This document shows, in pieces, positions 53,841 through 64,000 of a DNA stretch of 64,000 bases (position 1 is the stretch's first letter; every line of letters starts with the position of its first letter). A program made the translations under genes and the position numbers. The notes beneath the pieces are model-generated. The model was not told the DNA's origin. It ran no database searches and was given only the letters and a program-made list of their open reading frames with translations. The stretch is from Hydractinia symbiolongicarpus (Eukaryota; Cnidaria; Hydrozoa; Anthoathecata; Hydractiniidae), in contig NC_079880.1 in assembly GCF_029227915.1 (NCBI RefSeq), positions 30,993,501-31,057,500 on the forward strand, written 5' to 3'.

Positions 53841-54290
53841 TTAGGTGACGCTGTTGTACAGTACGCAATTAATTGATGTTTTTGCGATACAGTGTCTAAG
53901 TCTCATTGCCATAGAGAAGCAAAGGCAATAAACATTGATTTTTGTAGAGATAGTAAGATCATGCGAATCAAAAACTTCATTTCGCAAACGACCATATGCA
54001 GATGAGACCGCCTGAATACAAACACTCAGTTCATCTTTCATCAAGCAGTTTCTGGATACAAAACTGCCAAGGTACTTGAAACGCTTGATGTTAATAAGTT
54101 CTATACCATCAATAAAGAATTTACACTCTTTTCCAATGCCCATGGTTTCAGTCTTACTGATGTTAATTGAAAGACCCATCCTTTTCTTGACATTTCGTTG
54201 TAAGCTATCAAAGGGACTGCAAATCAAAGGATGAATTGCTAAAAAATAGCTATATCGTCTGCATATTGTGCTTCCCTGATAAAGTCAAGA
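53841..54290 (-). pseudogene. LINE reverse transcriptase fragment
   Basis: Minus-strand pieces read REAQYADDIAIF (near 54285-54245; the catalytic YADD box), then in another frame RMGLSINISKTETMGIG, FKYLGSFVSRNCLMKDELSV and IQAVSSAYGRLRNEVFDSHD. This is the palm-thumb part of a non-LTR retrotransposon RT. About 400 bases remain. It abuts the recombinase remnant, consistent with insertion of a 5'-truncated LINE followed by decay. Confidence 0.75.
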
Positions 54291-54569
54291 TAGCAACTTG
54301 ATTTAGTTTTAAGTTCTTTAGATCGAACATCGCTATTGTCAATGAATCACCCTTCTCAAAAACATGCTTTAGATCATCTTAATTCTCCACCATTGCATGA
54401 AAAAGAATTATTACCTCAACACAAACAAACACACACAAAAAAACAGCAGAACAGCACACAATGTTTCAAAATGATTTAGCTAAGAGAGCTACGATGTTGA
54501 TAAATTAGGTCGCAGTGCGTTAGTATTTAGCTATCCAATCTATTCATCTGATTAAACAATCAAAAAACT

Positions 54570-55600
54570 AGTCTTCAAAGCGCCAGTTTAAGCCACAAGT
54601 AACTGTGTGACCTGGTATTGAACGCTTAATAAAACTGTAGTGCCACACATCCAGGTGAAGCTCTTTAGTACAGGTATACAGTATGTCGTAAACCAAGTGA
54701 AGCGCGCACACTGTTATAGTGTTTCAGGTATTTTTCAAATAATAACTTTCCTGCTACTTTAGCTGAAATAAAAACACTGTTTACAACTCGTTGTTATCCT
54801 GTCTTAACGAAGGCAGTCGACCATCCTTTTTCCCTTTTTAGAAATATGTTCCCGGCAAAAGTACAAAAGTGAATTTTACTCCCGGGTAAACGCGCTTGAT
54901 ACCGGTAATGTCAAAAATCCGATGGATGTGTCACATTATACTTTATTACAACTTTAGTTAAAGAAAAACACAGGAAATAGGGCGTTGTTACCCCGCCCAG
55001 CTAAACAATCTCTCTGCAATTTCATTTTGCAGAATAATTTTTACGACTGTAATAAGAGGTGCAGCTACCTTACTGCATTTAGCGTAAGAAATAATGATTG
55101 GGAATTTTGGTGTAGTCAAATTATCTACTTTTACTTTTTAGCCAAGATGTAATAAGCAGTTTAATAGCTAGTTAGATAGCCACAAACTCAAACATAAAAA
55201 TTAATAATTTTGTCCAGGATAAAAAGCTCTTATACCAAACTGAATAAAAACTTGAAAATAATAGCAACGAATAATAATAGCTAGCTAGCTAGAGCTGGAT
55301 ATAAGCATGTTCCCTCCAAATCTACGTTTGTAGCCAAAATCTTGAAATCTGTTTAAGATTTAAACATGGCTAGAATGCGTGACAAACTTTTTATCCTAAC
55401 ATGCAAAACATATAAAAAGCACAATGCAAAGATTCTAGAAAAGAAAAGGTCAAGAAACGACCTACAAACTTTCAAAATGGCCACCATTACATTAGATCGT
55501 CCACCAAGCACGCCGTCATTGCTAAAACTTACTCAAAAAAATGAAAAGAATAACCATGACAACTTCGTAACAACGGCATGAGTGATAGCAAGTGTGTTGG
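54570..55600. repeat. Dispersed repeat family, copy C
   Basis: Collinear with 47020-48200 over many short blocks and, in its right half, also with 3280-3700. The frame 55366-55581 (MARMRDKLFILTCKTYKK...) lies in the repeat, and the equivalent stretches of the other copies have no such frame, so I do not call it a gene. Confidence 0.6.
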
Positions 55601-56907
55601 ACGCTAAAATGATTGGGAAAAAGCTCGCGAGCAGCGTTTCAAAACAAAACGCATCGAAACAAGAAACTGGGTACCCCTGTTAAAGATATAACGAACATTG
55701 TTTATGTGGGATAGTTCGATATCAGCATCCGGAAAAACAAGTGCCTTCTCCCCAGTTACTACGCCATTCAATGGCAGCATTTACAATTTTTTCTTTATTA
55801 TCGGGTATATTATCTTATCCTTTGTCATAAAAGGTTTGCGGAAAGGTATTAGATGAAGGAAGCAAATTCAAATAACGTGATGGAAGATAAGTTTGGGCGC
55901 GACTAAAACCGACATTCAATTTCCTTATTTTCTAAATAACGTCTACAAATTAAATACTTCGATCGGGCCAAAAATATATATTTAAGCAGAACAAATATTT
56001 TAAACATGGAAAATAAAATTCTATCTACAAAACGCAATAGGATATGTTTTTTTAAAAATTTTATTGACTTTTAAAGAATACGACAGGAAAACCAGACAGA
56101 AAAACTCTACAAAATATTAACAAGAGTCCATATCAAACTCTATTTTTGTATGGTTTTGAAATCTTGTGTCAAATCAGGGCGTTATTATATCCTAGGTAGC
56201 TTCAAAACGCCCATCGATTAACTGAATAAAATATTCTGATTCCGAGGACCGTTCTTTAAATATCAAGATCCATCCACTCAATGCAACGTGATATTTCAAG
56301 TGAAATATTGCTTTTATCTGATTTTGTCATTCACATGTACGCAAATTAATCACGTTGTGGAATAATAAATAGATATTGGATGAAGTAGAAGCGCATCTGA
56401 TATTGAGTCGAATATCATCAAAGCAAGACATTTCTAAGTAAAAACAAAAACAGACAGTCAAATTTTGGTAGATGATTTAATTTTTCTGATCTGTCGTTGT
56501 CGAAAAAAATAACGATGGAATCAGAGATACTGAAAATCTATCTGTTTATTTTTTACAGTTGTCTATTTTCTTCGCGCTCTTTAAGTGAAATTAACAAATT
56601 GATATTATTTGTTCCCGGTGGCATAAAATAAACAAAAAACTTTTTGGCAAGAATGACATTGAATTTTACGGTTTGTTTAAATAAATTTTTATTTAAGTTA
56701 TTTTACTTTCAAAGCTTTTGACAAGACATTTCGTAATATGGAGCGGACGCCATCTTCTAAGATTTGTTTTTACTCTTCAGCATTTTCTACTCCGTCTAAA
56801 TGGGCAAAAGTGTTTTCCTTTTTTCGCGATTTCGGATACAAATTGAAATATTTCTATGTACTCTGGAACAAAAAGAAAAATTTCGAAACAAAAATTAGAC
56901 ATTACTA
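55600..56907. other. No recognised gene
   Basis: AT-rich sequence without a recognisable frame, repeat boundary or RNA. It lies between dispersed repeat copy C and the left end of the Ginger-like transposon. Confidence 0.4.
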
Positions 56908-56912
56908 ATGCG

Positions 56913-57275
56913 TGTTGTGCCCCAATTTGTAATAATTGCCCCAACTTGTAATACCTGCTCCACTTTGTAATAAATTTTGCCCCAACTTGTAATACCTGCT
57001 CCACTTTGTAATAAATTTTGCCCCAATTTGTAATTCCTGCTCCACTTTGTAATAACGCCTTGCCCCAATTTGTAATAACGCTTTGCCCCAATTTGTAATA
57101 ATAGAGTTCCTCCAATTTGTAATAACGCTTTGCCCCAATTTGTAATAATAGAGTTCCTCCAATTTGTAATAACGCTTTGCCCCAATTTGTAATAATAGAG
57201 TTCCTCCAATTTGTAATAACGCTTGCCTCAATTTGTAATAAGTCAAAACTGCCCCAAGTTGTAATATTTCCTTTC
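56913..57275. repeat. Left minisatellite-like TIR of Ginger-like element
   Basis: Units of 19-23 bases share the core CCAATTTGTAATAA, with alternating prefixes CTTTGCCC, GAGTTCCT and CTGCTCCACTT. A higher-order pair (AACGCTTTGCCCCAATTTG then AATAGAGTTCCTCCAATTTG) repeats three times near 57060-57225. Minus-strand frames with repeated YYKLG/ITNWG are translations of this array, not genes. Confidence 0.9.
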
Positions 57276-57609
57276 TCGAAAATATTTACTTGGAAAATCC
57301 ATTGTAAAACTTCGGGAGGGAAAAAACTTGCCTTTTTTATTGTTAAGAAAACCTGGTACAGGACCAGTCGCAAAAAAAAACTTTAGTTTATTCTTTTCAT
57401 CTTTTGCACCGACTGATATTAATAGAAATAAATAAAATCGTAATGCATAAAAACCAGGTTGCGTCGCAATGTTCAATGTGTGATTTAATGAATTTCAGAC
57501 AGGGTATAGTGACATTGGCGTAAACAACAACATTAACGATGAAGTTACTTTTATTCTTTCCTATCTTGATATCTTTAACATTATCGAAATAAGACATACA
57601 CCTGCTTGG

Positions 57610-59117
57610 TGACGAAGAATAAGCGGCGATTGTCAAACTTACAAGTGGTAGATTTAACACGCCTGTAAAAGATAGATCAAGGATTGAGAAAAAGCGCTGT
57701 TGTGAAATTTTGGAGATCGAAGGAATATTCACGGTAGATGAAAGTGGACATATTTTGTTATACGACAATAGGAAGGTATGGAATCATTATTTATTATGAA
57801 TAAATTTGTATAAAACACGAATAGCATTAGAAATAAAACGAAACAGGTTGAAAGACCTTCAGCTCAAAACCAAAGTTGTTCTTATGATAATATGAACAAT
57901 TTTTGTTGTCAAAGATATTCAGTTAGTTTACGTGCATCATTTGTACAAAAAAGTTGTTTGGACGTGTTTTTTGTTGTTGCACACTTTTTTCGTTTTTTAT
58001 TCGTTTTTATAAAACAGTGTTTTTTTGAAGAAAATGAATGAATGATGTCTAGTATTTTTTTCTGGTAACCTGGTTCTCATCATCTTTTTGCAAAAACACG
58101 CGTAAATAAATAAAAAATCAGTAATATCTCTTTCACAAGCTCTGTATTCTCCTATAATAGTCTTAGAAAGTATTTATCAACGTAGTAACAACGCAATGTT
58201 TGTGGGCGATGGAATTTTGAGTCCTGTTGATTATTTTTAATAGTAAATCAGGTGGATACAAAAAACTGTGGACTCGAGCGGCTGATGGCTATGCTGGACT
58301 GAGCAACAAGGAAATATTAAAGGTAACTGGAAATGATGAAAAGTGTACCCAGTTTAGTGTTCGGTTCACGAACAAACTGAGACCTCGACCTGGTTGTGTG
58401 AAAGACGTACACGAACAACACCAGATTGATTTAAGTTGATCTGAACAAAATGAAAATTGACCATAACGGGAAAACCTATCGCTAGATGCTTTCACTAATG
58501 GACGTATTTTCAAGATTTCATTGGCTAGATTCACTGGAACGAAAACTATCACGACATGTAAAAAGGGAGATCCAAAATATCTACTCTATCCATGGCGAAC
58601 CAAGTCGTCTTCAGAGTGACAATGGAGGCGAGTTTAAGAAAGAAGTTGCAAGATGTTGTCGTGAAAAAAATAACAATGATAAGATCGCGGCCGTGCCACC
58701 GACGATCACAGGGAAAAGTTGAAAGGTCTCATCGAGTACTACGAAGCAAAATTAAGTACGATTTGTTGAGTCAAAATCGAAATGGTATTAACTGGGTAAA
58801 AAATGTGTTTAAATAATGAAAATCGTGAGGAATTGGGATGGAGAAGTGCCTTTGAAGTATACTTTAGAAGACAATCTAACGAACTTGTCAAGGCTGATGT
58901 TTCCATGAAGGACCAAACAATATCAATAGGGCGTTCTAATCCACCATCTGCAAAATATATCAATAGAAGAAATAATAAAATCAAACATCTTCGTGAAACC
59001 GCACGTGAATGTAACAAGAGAAAAACTAACCAAATGCTCAGGACTCGTGCTCGAAAAAATGTCCACAAGAAAAACAACGTTGGCGATAGATTTTCCTACG
59101 TGAAGCAAGAAAAATAA
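57610..59117 (+). pseudogene. Ginger/KRBA2-like integrase
   Basis: Pieces in order: RFNTPVKDRSRIEKKRCCEI and FTVDESGHILLYDNRK (57640-57776; ends at a possible donor AAG|GTATGG); KLWTRAADGYAGLSNKEILK and VHEQHQIDLS (58250-58438; first Asp); LSLMDVFSRFHWLDSLE and RLQSDNGGEFKKE (58486-58650; second Asp); QGKVERSHRVLRSKIKYD (58710-58760; catalytic Glu); CLNNENREELGWRSAFEVYF and a basic tail RKTNQMLRTRARKNVHKK (58803-59117). All three DDE residues are readable but sit in three frames with a stop after the first. It resembles KRAB-A domain-containing 2-type domesticated integrases. Confidence 0.8.
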
Positions 59118-59269
59118 CAAGGTACCGAAACGGCAACATGTTATTTCTAAAAAAAAGTTTTGAAAAAGCATAGTAGAATTGATAAGTATGGCATTATGAA
59201 AATGTTAAAGAAAAAGAAAAAAGCACATCTAAGCACCAGCCTCGTAAAACTTTTCTCATTCCTCTTACG

Positions 59270-59795
59270 CAGGAAGATAGATTACAAAGCCTATCCGACC
59301 AAGGCTTTTACGTTGCTTATAATCCACCGGGTGATGGAAATTGTCAGATTTCAGCTATATCCTATGCACTACAAGAATATGGCATTTATTTTCTCCGGAT
59401 TAACAACGTTGACGTAGACGGCTGGCCATTAGAACTTTACGTAGAAGTTCCTTGGTCCGAATACATTCAAAACATGGCTTTAAATGGCGTATATGGTGAC
59501 GAACTAACACCTAACACTTCGTGCTTGTGCAGATATGTATAAATGTCAATATAAGAGTTACTTCAACATTAGGCAGAGACGCATTCGCCGTAATTAGCCC
59601 AACGAATCCCAACCCACGAGGGTCACCTTATGGAATGAAATATTAGGGGAGGAAGTTGATAGCGGTGGAAAGCTGTTTGATGAAAATGGATTGGTTGATG
59701 ATGGAGATGCTAGCAAAGAGGTGTCCGATGAAAATAGATTGGTTGATGAAGATGATTACGAAAAGCCTCCAAAAATTTATTTGGAGATGGTTTAA
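59270..59795 (+). pseudogene. OTU-like cysteine protease domain of Ginger-like element
   Basis: SDQGFYVAYNPPGDGNCQIS and AISYALQEYG (about 59296-59380) hold the OTU signature with catalytic Asp and Cys (GDGNC). EVPWSEYIQNMALNGVYGDE (about 59440-59500) follows, and after a frame shift VNIRVTSTLGRDAFAVISPT (about 59545-59605). The His part is not visible. The end is acidic (GLVDDGDASKEVSDENRLVD). OTU domains are known passengers of Ginger transposases. It may have been the C-terminal part of the integrase polypeptide or a separate protein. Confidence 0.7.
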
Positions 59796-59962
59796 AATCA
59801 AGTACCACCTTCAATGACGGTCAAATCGGAAAATTTGATCATCAGTGGTGGTAGATACAGTGGTATTTCACTGCATTTAAAACAAATTCTGTCGAGCGAC
59901 CCTAACTGGCCACGGAAATGTAGAACAGGTAGATTGATCAAGCCGCGTTGGCGTTGCAAGCC

Positions 59963-60010
59963 TTAACCCTATTCGGTCCGGAGGAGGAGGGGGGTGGATT
60001 CCGCGCAGAT
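59963..60010 (+). repeat. Solo piggyBac-type MITE end
   Basis: TTAACCCTATTCGGTCCGG matches the tip and TTAA site of the MITE at 5585-6337, followed by a degenerate G-rich stretch ending GGATTCCGC. No second end is seen nearby, so this is a truncated copy lodged inside the Ginger-like element. Confidence 0.6.
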
Positions 60011-60204
60011 AGTGTGTCCTGTCAATTCGGCTAGCTAAAACTGCGGAAAAGTAGGTATAGTATTTTTCATGTTATTACAAATTGGAGCAACTTTGAGTTA
60101 TTACAAATTGAGGCAGGTATTACAAATTGAGGCAAAGTTTATTACAAATTGGCCCAGGCATTACAAATTGGGACAATTATTACAGTTTGAGGCACAACAA
60201 TGCG

Positions 60205-61500
60205 CATGCTTATAGAGTTTTCTAGCTATAAATTTGTGTTATAATTTTCATGTTAAATTTTTTATATACATAGTGTGTTAAAGTGTTCTATCTTAAGGTA
60301 GATCATAAACAGATACTCAATTTAGTGATATCGGACATCGAAATTATTCAGTGTCGCTTTGGTGATATTCAATACATCACAAGTACGAATGAATAATCTT
60401 TGAACGGTTTTTAACTATTTTTTTTTTACATAAACTAAAAAAACTCCAGAAATCAAACACACATTAATAAACTCTAAATCGTTAACCATATATTTGACTA
60501 CTTTAAAAACATGTTCCTTAGATTCGACCTTGAACAACAAAACGCGACAGATGTAAAAAAACAAAATGGCTACTTTTTCGTTCTTTTCTTTTCTTTTAAT
60601 AGATGCCGTGGTTTTAATAAAGTGAAACAGATAACAAAATGAGTCTTAAATGGACTATAAAAAACGGAGCCGTATTAAGATATGTCTAAGACAAACAGTG
60701 TGTCGGAGATGATTAATACGAAACATGAATAACAGGTCTTAACAATGAGTCGATCATTTGACAAAAAACCTTCGATCATCAGTTTAGACAGTTTTACAAA
60801 CAGAATGTTAAAACGTTAAAATAGATAGAAAATCGAAGATAATTTAATTACATGGTAGATAGATATTATCAACTACGACCTTCCCTAGATCGACCTGTTA
60901 TGTTTTATCGTTCCACTTTAAAAAATCAAAGCAAAGAAATTATCATTAGAAAGACGTCATCAATTGTTTATATTGATGAAAATTTTATTCTGTCGATATA
61001 ATTTTTCCAATTTGCACATCAATTCGTCAAACAGATTGACAACGTCGCACGGATTGACATGCGAAAAATAAAGGAAAATTCCACCAACTAGTATATTGTT
61101 GTATTGTATTTATACTGTCGGACCATCAGAATAATCATTTAGACGAAGCTGCTGATTAGCACGCCTGTTGATTATTGGACTTTGTACATTCTTGAGCGAA
61201 AAACGCGACAAGTTCTTATTAACAATGTAAAAACATTGCAATTTCAGTTAGATAAAGACTAAAGCCTTGAGATATACTTGTAAAATATATATAAAAATAC
61301 CTCAAAATCACACAAAAGTGGAATTAGCTGCTAAAGATCTCTTTAAATAACTCTTTTTTATAAAATTACAAAAAATATTAAAAATGAAATAAACAAAGAA
61401 TACGTTATATAAATATATATACGTTATATAAAAAAATATTTTGTGTCATGAACATATTAAATACGCCAGTGGAAACCAGTACCAAATCATCGACCACGTG
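60205..61500. other. No recognised gene
   Basis: AT-rich sequence with no open frame or repeat boundary that I can assign. Confidence 0.4.
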
Positions 61501-61511
61501 TGCGTACTTAC

Positions 61512-61618
61512 AGCTGTAGACAAACTAGGCAGTTGCTTAGGGATTTTAACAACAACAAACTTTCGTTCTTCCACCGGCGTGGATGTACTTAGTTTGGTTT
61601 CGTTTCGCACTAAATCAC
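61512..61618 (-). CDS. Candidate single internal exon, unknown gene
   Basis: On the minus strand a 107-base open segment stands between a good acceptor (TTTCCTATAG) and a strong donor (GCT|GTAAGTA). It translates as two bases plus 35 codons, DLVRNETKLSTSTPVEERKF then VVVKIPKQLPSLSTA, with no stop. Codon composition is less AT-rich than the flanks. I do not recognise the protein and found no convincing partner exon in the window. Confidence 0.35.
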
Positions 61619-61619
61619 C

Positions 61620-63300
61620 TATAGGAAAGATAAAATAAAAGGGATGACGAGTAAGTACAGCCCTGTGTGTAGCGTGTTGCAGGTATGGCATGTAATAAAC
61701 ATATGAACATGAATGGACGTGTTTGACAAGCTGTGTAATATCGTTAACTTTATAATTGTCATCTGTACATGGTAGGCACCTTCCGACTCGTCATAGCAGA
61801 AGAATGTGTGCACGCTTAACCTTAGTTAAAGCACAAAAAGGAAAGAAAAACAAATTCTTTTTTCCGCCGTTCTATTCCTTCTTTAGTTTTGAAAATTTAA
61901 TGACAACATATTCTGTTCTAAAGTCATTCTAGATTTTATTCCGTAACAAATTGAATACCTGTATCAATATGCAGCACTACTTTCTCGCCTTCATTTCCAT
62001 GGAAATATGGCAAAACCTGAATAGCAAAAACATGTTATATAAGTCATGTTTATTTTATTTTATTTTCTTGTTTAGAATATTCGGTATAGTTAAAAGCCAA
62101 TTACATTTTCCCCTGAAAATTTTGCTTCTTTTGAGGGAGTATAAATGTCCTCTTTAAACCGCTGATATATTTTGTAGTAAAATAGGGCATCTAAAGTGTA
62201 GCCAGAAATAATCAAGTTATAGATGATTTGACAAAGAAGAAGAAAAAGGTACACGTGCTAGCTTATTACATCGAAAACAATCTTTGGAAATTCATTTTAC
62301 GCCATCTTATTCCTTTCCGACCAATGCGTGCAAGATACTGTATTTACAAATTAATGAATATTTAACAGTTACCCAACGCACTTTTTGGTCAAATTTAATT
62401 TTGCAGTCCTTAGAGATTTGCTGAAGTACAGGCACAAGTTGTCAGAATTTTTCTTTCGGCTTATCCATTGGGTTTTGCGGAACATCAAACGGCTAACGAG
62501 AACATTAATTTCTGCAGATTTGAGAACAGTGTGCCATAAGTGTTTTGCAATATGTAAAGAAGAGGAGGAAGAAACATAGGTATTAACTCTTTCGTGCATA
62601 ATGGGCAGTTTTTGCGCTACCACCTAAAGGGGAAAAAGCCTCCCTCTGGTTACAGCGCGCCTGATTGAAAGCCTGTTTGAACGTAAGCGGTTGGCGAGAA
62701 GCGATTTTTGTTTAGAAAATTCCTTACATGCCCTCTGTTCACGAGCTGGACAGTTCCGAAGTCTCTGCAAAGACTAAATAAGCTCACCTCTATTTTATAT
62801 TGACAAAAAAGGTGCAAATACTTCAACCGAAAGCTCTTTAAATTTGCTGGCACAATACGCCTCCATACGAATGTCGTTCTCTTCGCGTTACTGCAATTCA
62901 CATTAAACCACGTGATTCCAATAGCATGCACGGTTAAATCTAAACATGATCACCGTTTCAAGATTTAAAGGGTTCGAGGTGTTGATACAGCAATAAAATT
63001 GAGTGACAATTATCCAGTGCGCATTGCGTATAGAATGTTTTTAAACAAAATGACTTTACGGGTAATTCGCAATGCATTATGGTAGTTATATTCTACAGTT
63101 TTCTCTCCCAGAAGCGAAGGTTTGTAAATAAATAACGGCATCCTTTTTATTGTGGCGATAATAACAAAAGCCATTATTGTTTGTGTTAATTTTCAAATCT
63201 CCTCAAGAAAATCATTATCTCCCTTATCCGAAACACGTGTTATTGATGTAAGCATTTAAAAATTGTTAGTTAGTGAGGTTTTAGAAGTGAAAGCAGTTGA
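61620..63300. other. No confident gene; one weak ORF
   Basis: A plus-strand frame at 62385-62579 (ending CHKCFAICKEEEEET) follows an acceptor-like TTTTGCAG at 62399-62406 and could be a terminal exon, but nothing in it is recognisable. The rest shows no structure. Confidence 0.25.
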
Positions 63301-63624
63301 ATGGAGGTAATAAATAATGATACAGATTTAGATATAATTTTAAGCTCTTCAGACCTTGGGCCTAACTTTTCTCAAAGCTCTTGTGTGGTACTAGGACCTG
63401 TTTTAAAAGAATTAACAAATGTCGAGAGGGAAGAAGTGGAGGAAAGAACACACGAAGATATCAGTCAATGGTCGACTGATCTTGCAGCTATGTCTGCGAT
63501 CACCCAGAAGAAAATTCACCAATATTTAATTCTTGGAAATAGCTGTGATAGCAAGCCGAAGGGTGCTACAAAGCATAAAATTCTTGGATACCAACTATTC
63601 AAAGAAAGCAACGTGAAAAAGTGA
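63301..63624 (+). CDS. Hypothetical protein, possible N-terminal exon of a transposon-linked gene
   Basis: Starts ATG 63301, 107 codons. The first 45 residues are acidic and Ser-rich. The second half (ISQWSTDLAAMSAITQKKIH, then QYLILGNSCDSKPKGATKHK, ILGYQLFKESNVKK) recalls the start of a family of cnidarian and coral transposon-associated proteins that continue into SWIM-finger/YqaJ nuclease domains. Here no continuation follows, so it may be a first exon or a truncated remnant. It is convergent with a broken THAP gene ending about 35 bases downstream. The assignment is from memory of the motif and is uncertain. Confidence 0.4.
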   Translation: MEVINNDTDLDIILSSSDLGPNFSQSSCVVLGPVLKELTNVEREEVEERTHEDISQWSTDLAAMSAITQKKIHQYLILGNSCDSKPKGATKHKILGYQLFKESNVKK

Positions 63625-63659
63625 TAGTTAAAAGTAATGTTAAGGCTGAAAAATAAACT

Positions 63660-63990
63660 TGGTTCTTGGTTTGCTGGCTGGTTGGTTTGATAGTTTTTGG
63701 GGCTATTGTGGGAATATTGATCATATATGTCTTTTTTCCACCAGTAAAATGAGCAGAGAAAACTCTATGCGATGTAAAAGGTACAAAATGCTTTCTACTG
63801 ATCATAAAAAGCCATTTCTGTCAAAGCTCTGAGTGTTTGGGAATGACATAAGTCTGGATTCTTTTTTGAGTTGATTTGACAGAGAGGTACACAGCAAGTT
63901 ATCCCTCCACCTTTACTTTTAGCTTGCGATAAAAAGCTTGAACTTGATGAAAAGTTTGAGCCAATGCTTGCAGGAGAGTCCAAGTTTTGA
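63660..63990 (-). pseudogene. THAP-domain protein fragment, frameshifted
   Basis: Minus-strand frame 1 (to 63795) gives a Ser-rich leader and GGGITCCVPLCQINSKKNPD, the first half of a THAP finger. The second half continues in another frame: YVIPKHSEL, a stop, QKWLFMISRKHFVPFTSHRV and FSAHFTGGKKTYMINIPTIA (63805-63690). In the final C-x2-H motif the Cys is Phe (FSAHF). No ATG is visible before the window edge. The frameshift, stop and lost zinc ligand make it a pseudogene, probably the DNA-binding end of a transposase whose body is absent. Confidence 0.6.
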
Positions 63991-64000
63991 AAAAAACTGT

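Larger units (their letters stand above)
56913..60199 (+). mobile_element. Ginger/KRBA2-like integrase transposon with minisatellite TIRs
   Basis: The 3287-base element has tips TGTTGTGCC...GGCACAACA and ATGCG on both sides (56908-56912 and 60200-60204), a 5-bp (or 4-bp) target duplication. Each arm is an array of CCCCAATTTGTAATAA-type units: about 17 units at the left (56920-57275) and about 7 inverted units at the right (60065-60190). The interior encodes a retroviral-type integrase and an OTU-like domain, both broken. TGT...ACA tips and an integrase related to LTR elements fit the Ginger group. Confidence 0.82.

Noticed and set aside
55366-55581. 71-codon Lys-rich ORF
   Set aside because: Lies in a dispersed repeat whose other copies do not keep the frame.
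56777-57373. Minus-strand ORFs with repeated YYKLG / ITNWG motifs
   Set aside because: They translate the minisatellite-like TIR arm of the Ginger-like element in three frames at once.

Overview
The window reads as animal nuclear DNA from an AT-rich, transposon-packed genome. Codons are eukaryotic, exons have GT/AG splice sites, and most coding capacity belongs to metazoan-type mobile elements (DIRS, P/THAP, Helentron, gypsy, hAT, pogo, Ginger-like, LINE). The mix of families, plus one NXPE-type gene, suggests a cnidarian, perhaps a hydrozoan. That is inference from family composition only; no species marker gene is present.

Layout. 1-10.1 kb holds no host gene. It contains a TIR element (36-3259) carrying a nested MITE (1929-2687), a diverged tandem duplication (4560-6345 and 6690-8690) containing a TTAA-flanked piggyBac-type MITE, and a decayed pogo element (8919-10080). 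10.1-16.3 kb is AT-rich with a tRNA-like/SINE trace, two foldback or TIR structures, and two minisatellite clusters built on the same GGAAAGGAGTCCG core; the second ends in a long (ATT)n tract. 16.36-20.85 kb is a nearly intact DIRS retrotransposon whose inverted termini and internal complementary region can be matched base for base. 20.91-25.65 kb is a P-element-like transposon with two convergent genes: a THAP transposase and a C2H2 zinc-finger protein. 27.4-34.8 kb, minus strand, is a Helentron encoding a cysteine protease-like domain, zinc finger, Rep, PIF1 helicase, AP-endonuclease-like domain and a separate RPA-like protein, with several frameshifts. 35.4-43.4 kb, minus strand, is a decayed gypsy element interrupted by an integrase-type transposon (38164-39517) and a hAT element (39726-42415), each with near-perfect target-site duplications. 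At 43389-44060 lies a truncated second copy of the P-like element, again carrying the zinc-finger gene next to its TIR.

44.3-48.9 kb holds the one convincing host gene: a three-exon NXPE/PC-esterase-type membrane-anchored protein of about 598 residues whose introns contain repeat families. 50.4-53.8 kb is a second, much decayed tyrosine-recombinase retroelement with SAP and CCCH domains in its gag-like region, cut by a LINE remnant. 56.9-60.2 kb is a Ginger/KRBA2-like integrase transposon with an OTU-like domain and minisatellite-like TIRs, flanked by a 5-bp duplication. The right edge has one candidate host exon (61512-61618, minus), an unrecognised ORF (63301-63624) and the start of a broken THAP protein (minus, leaving the window).

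The genes do not form a pathway. The window is a record of nested transposition around one host gene. Its most interesting point is the P-like family with a second, convergent zinc-finger gene, seen in two copies. Family names come from motif recognition, not database searches.
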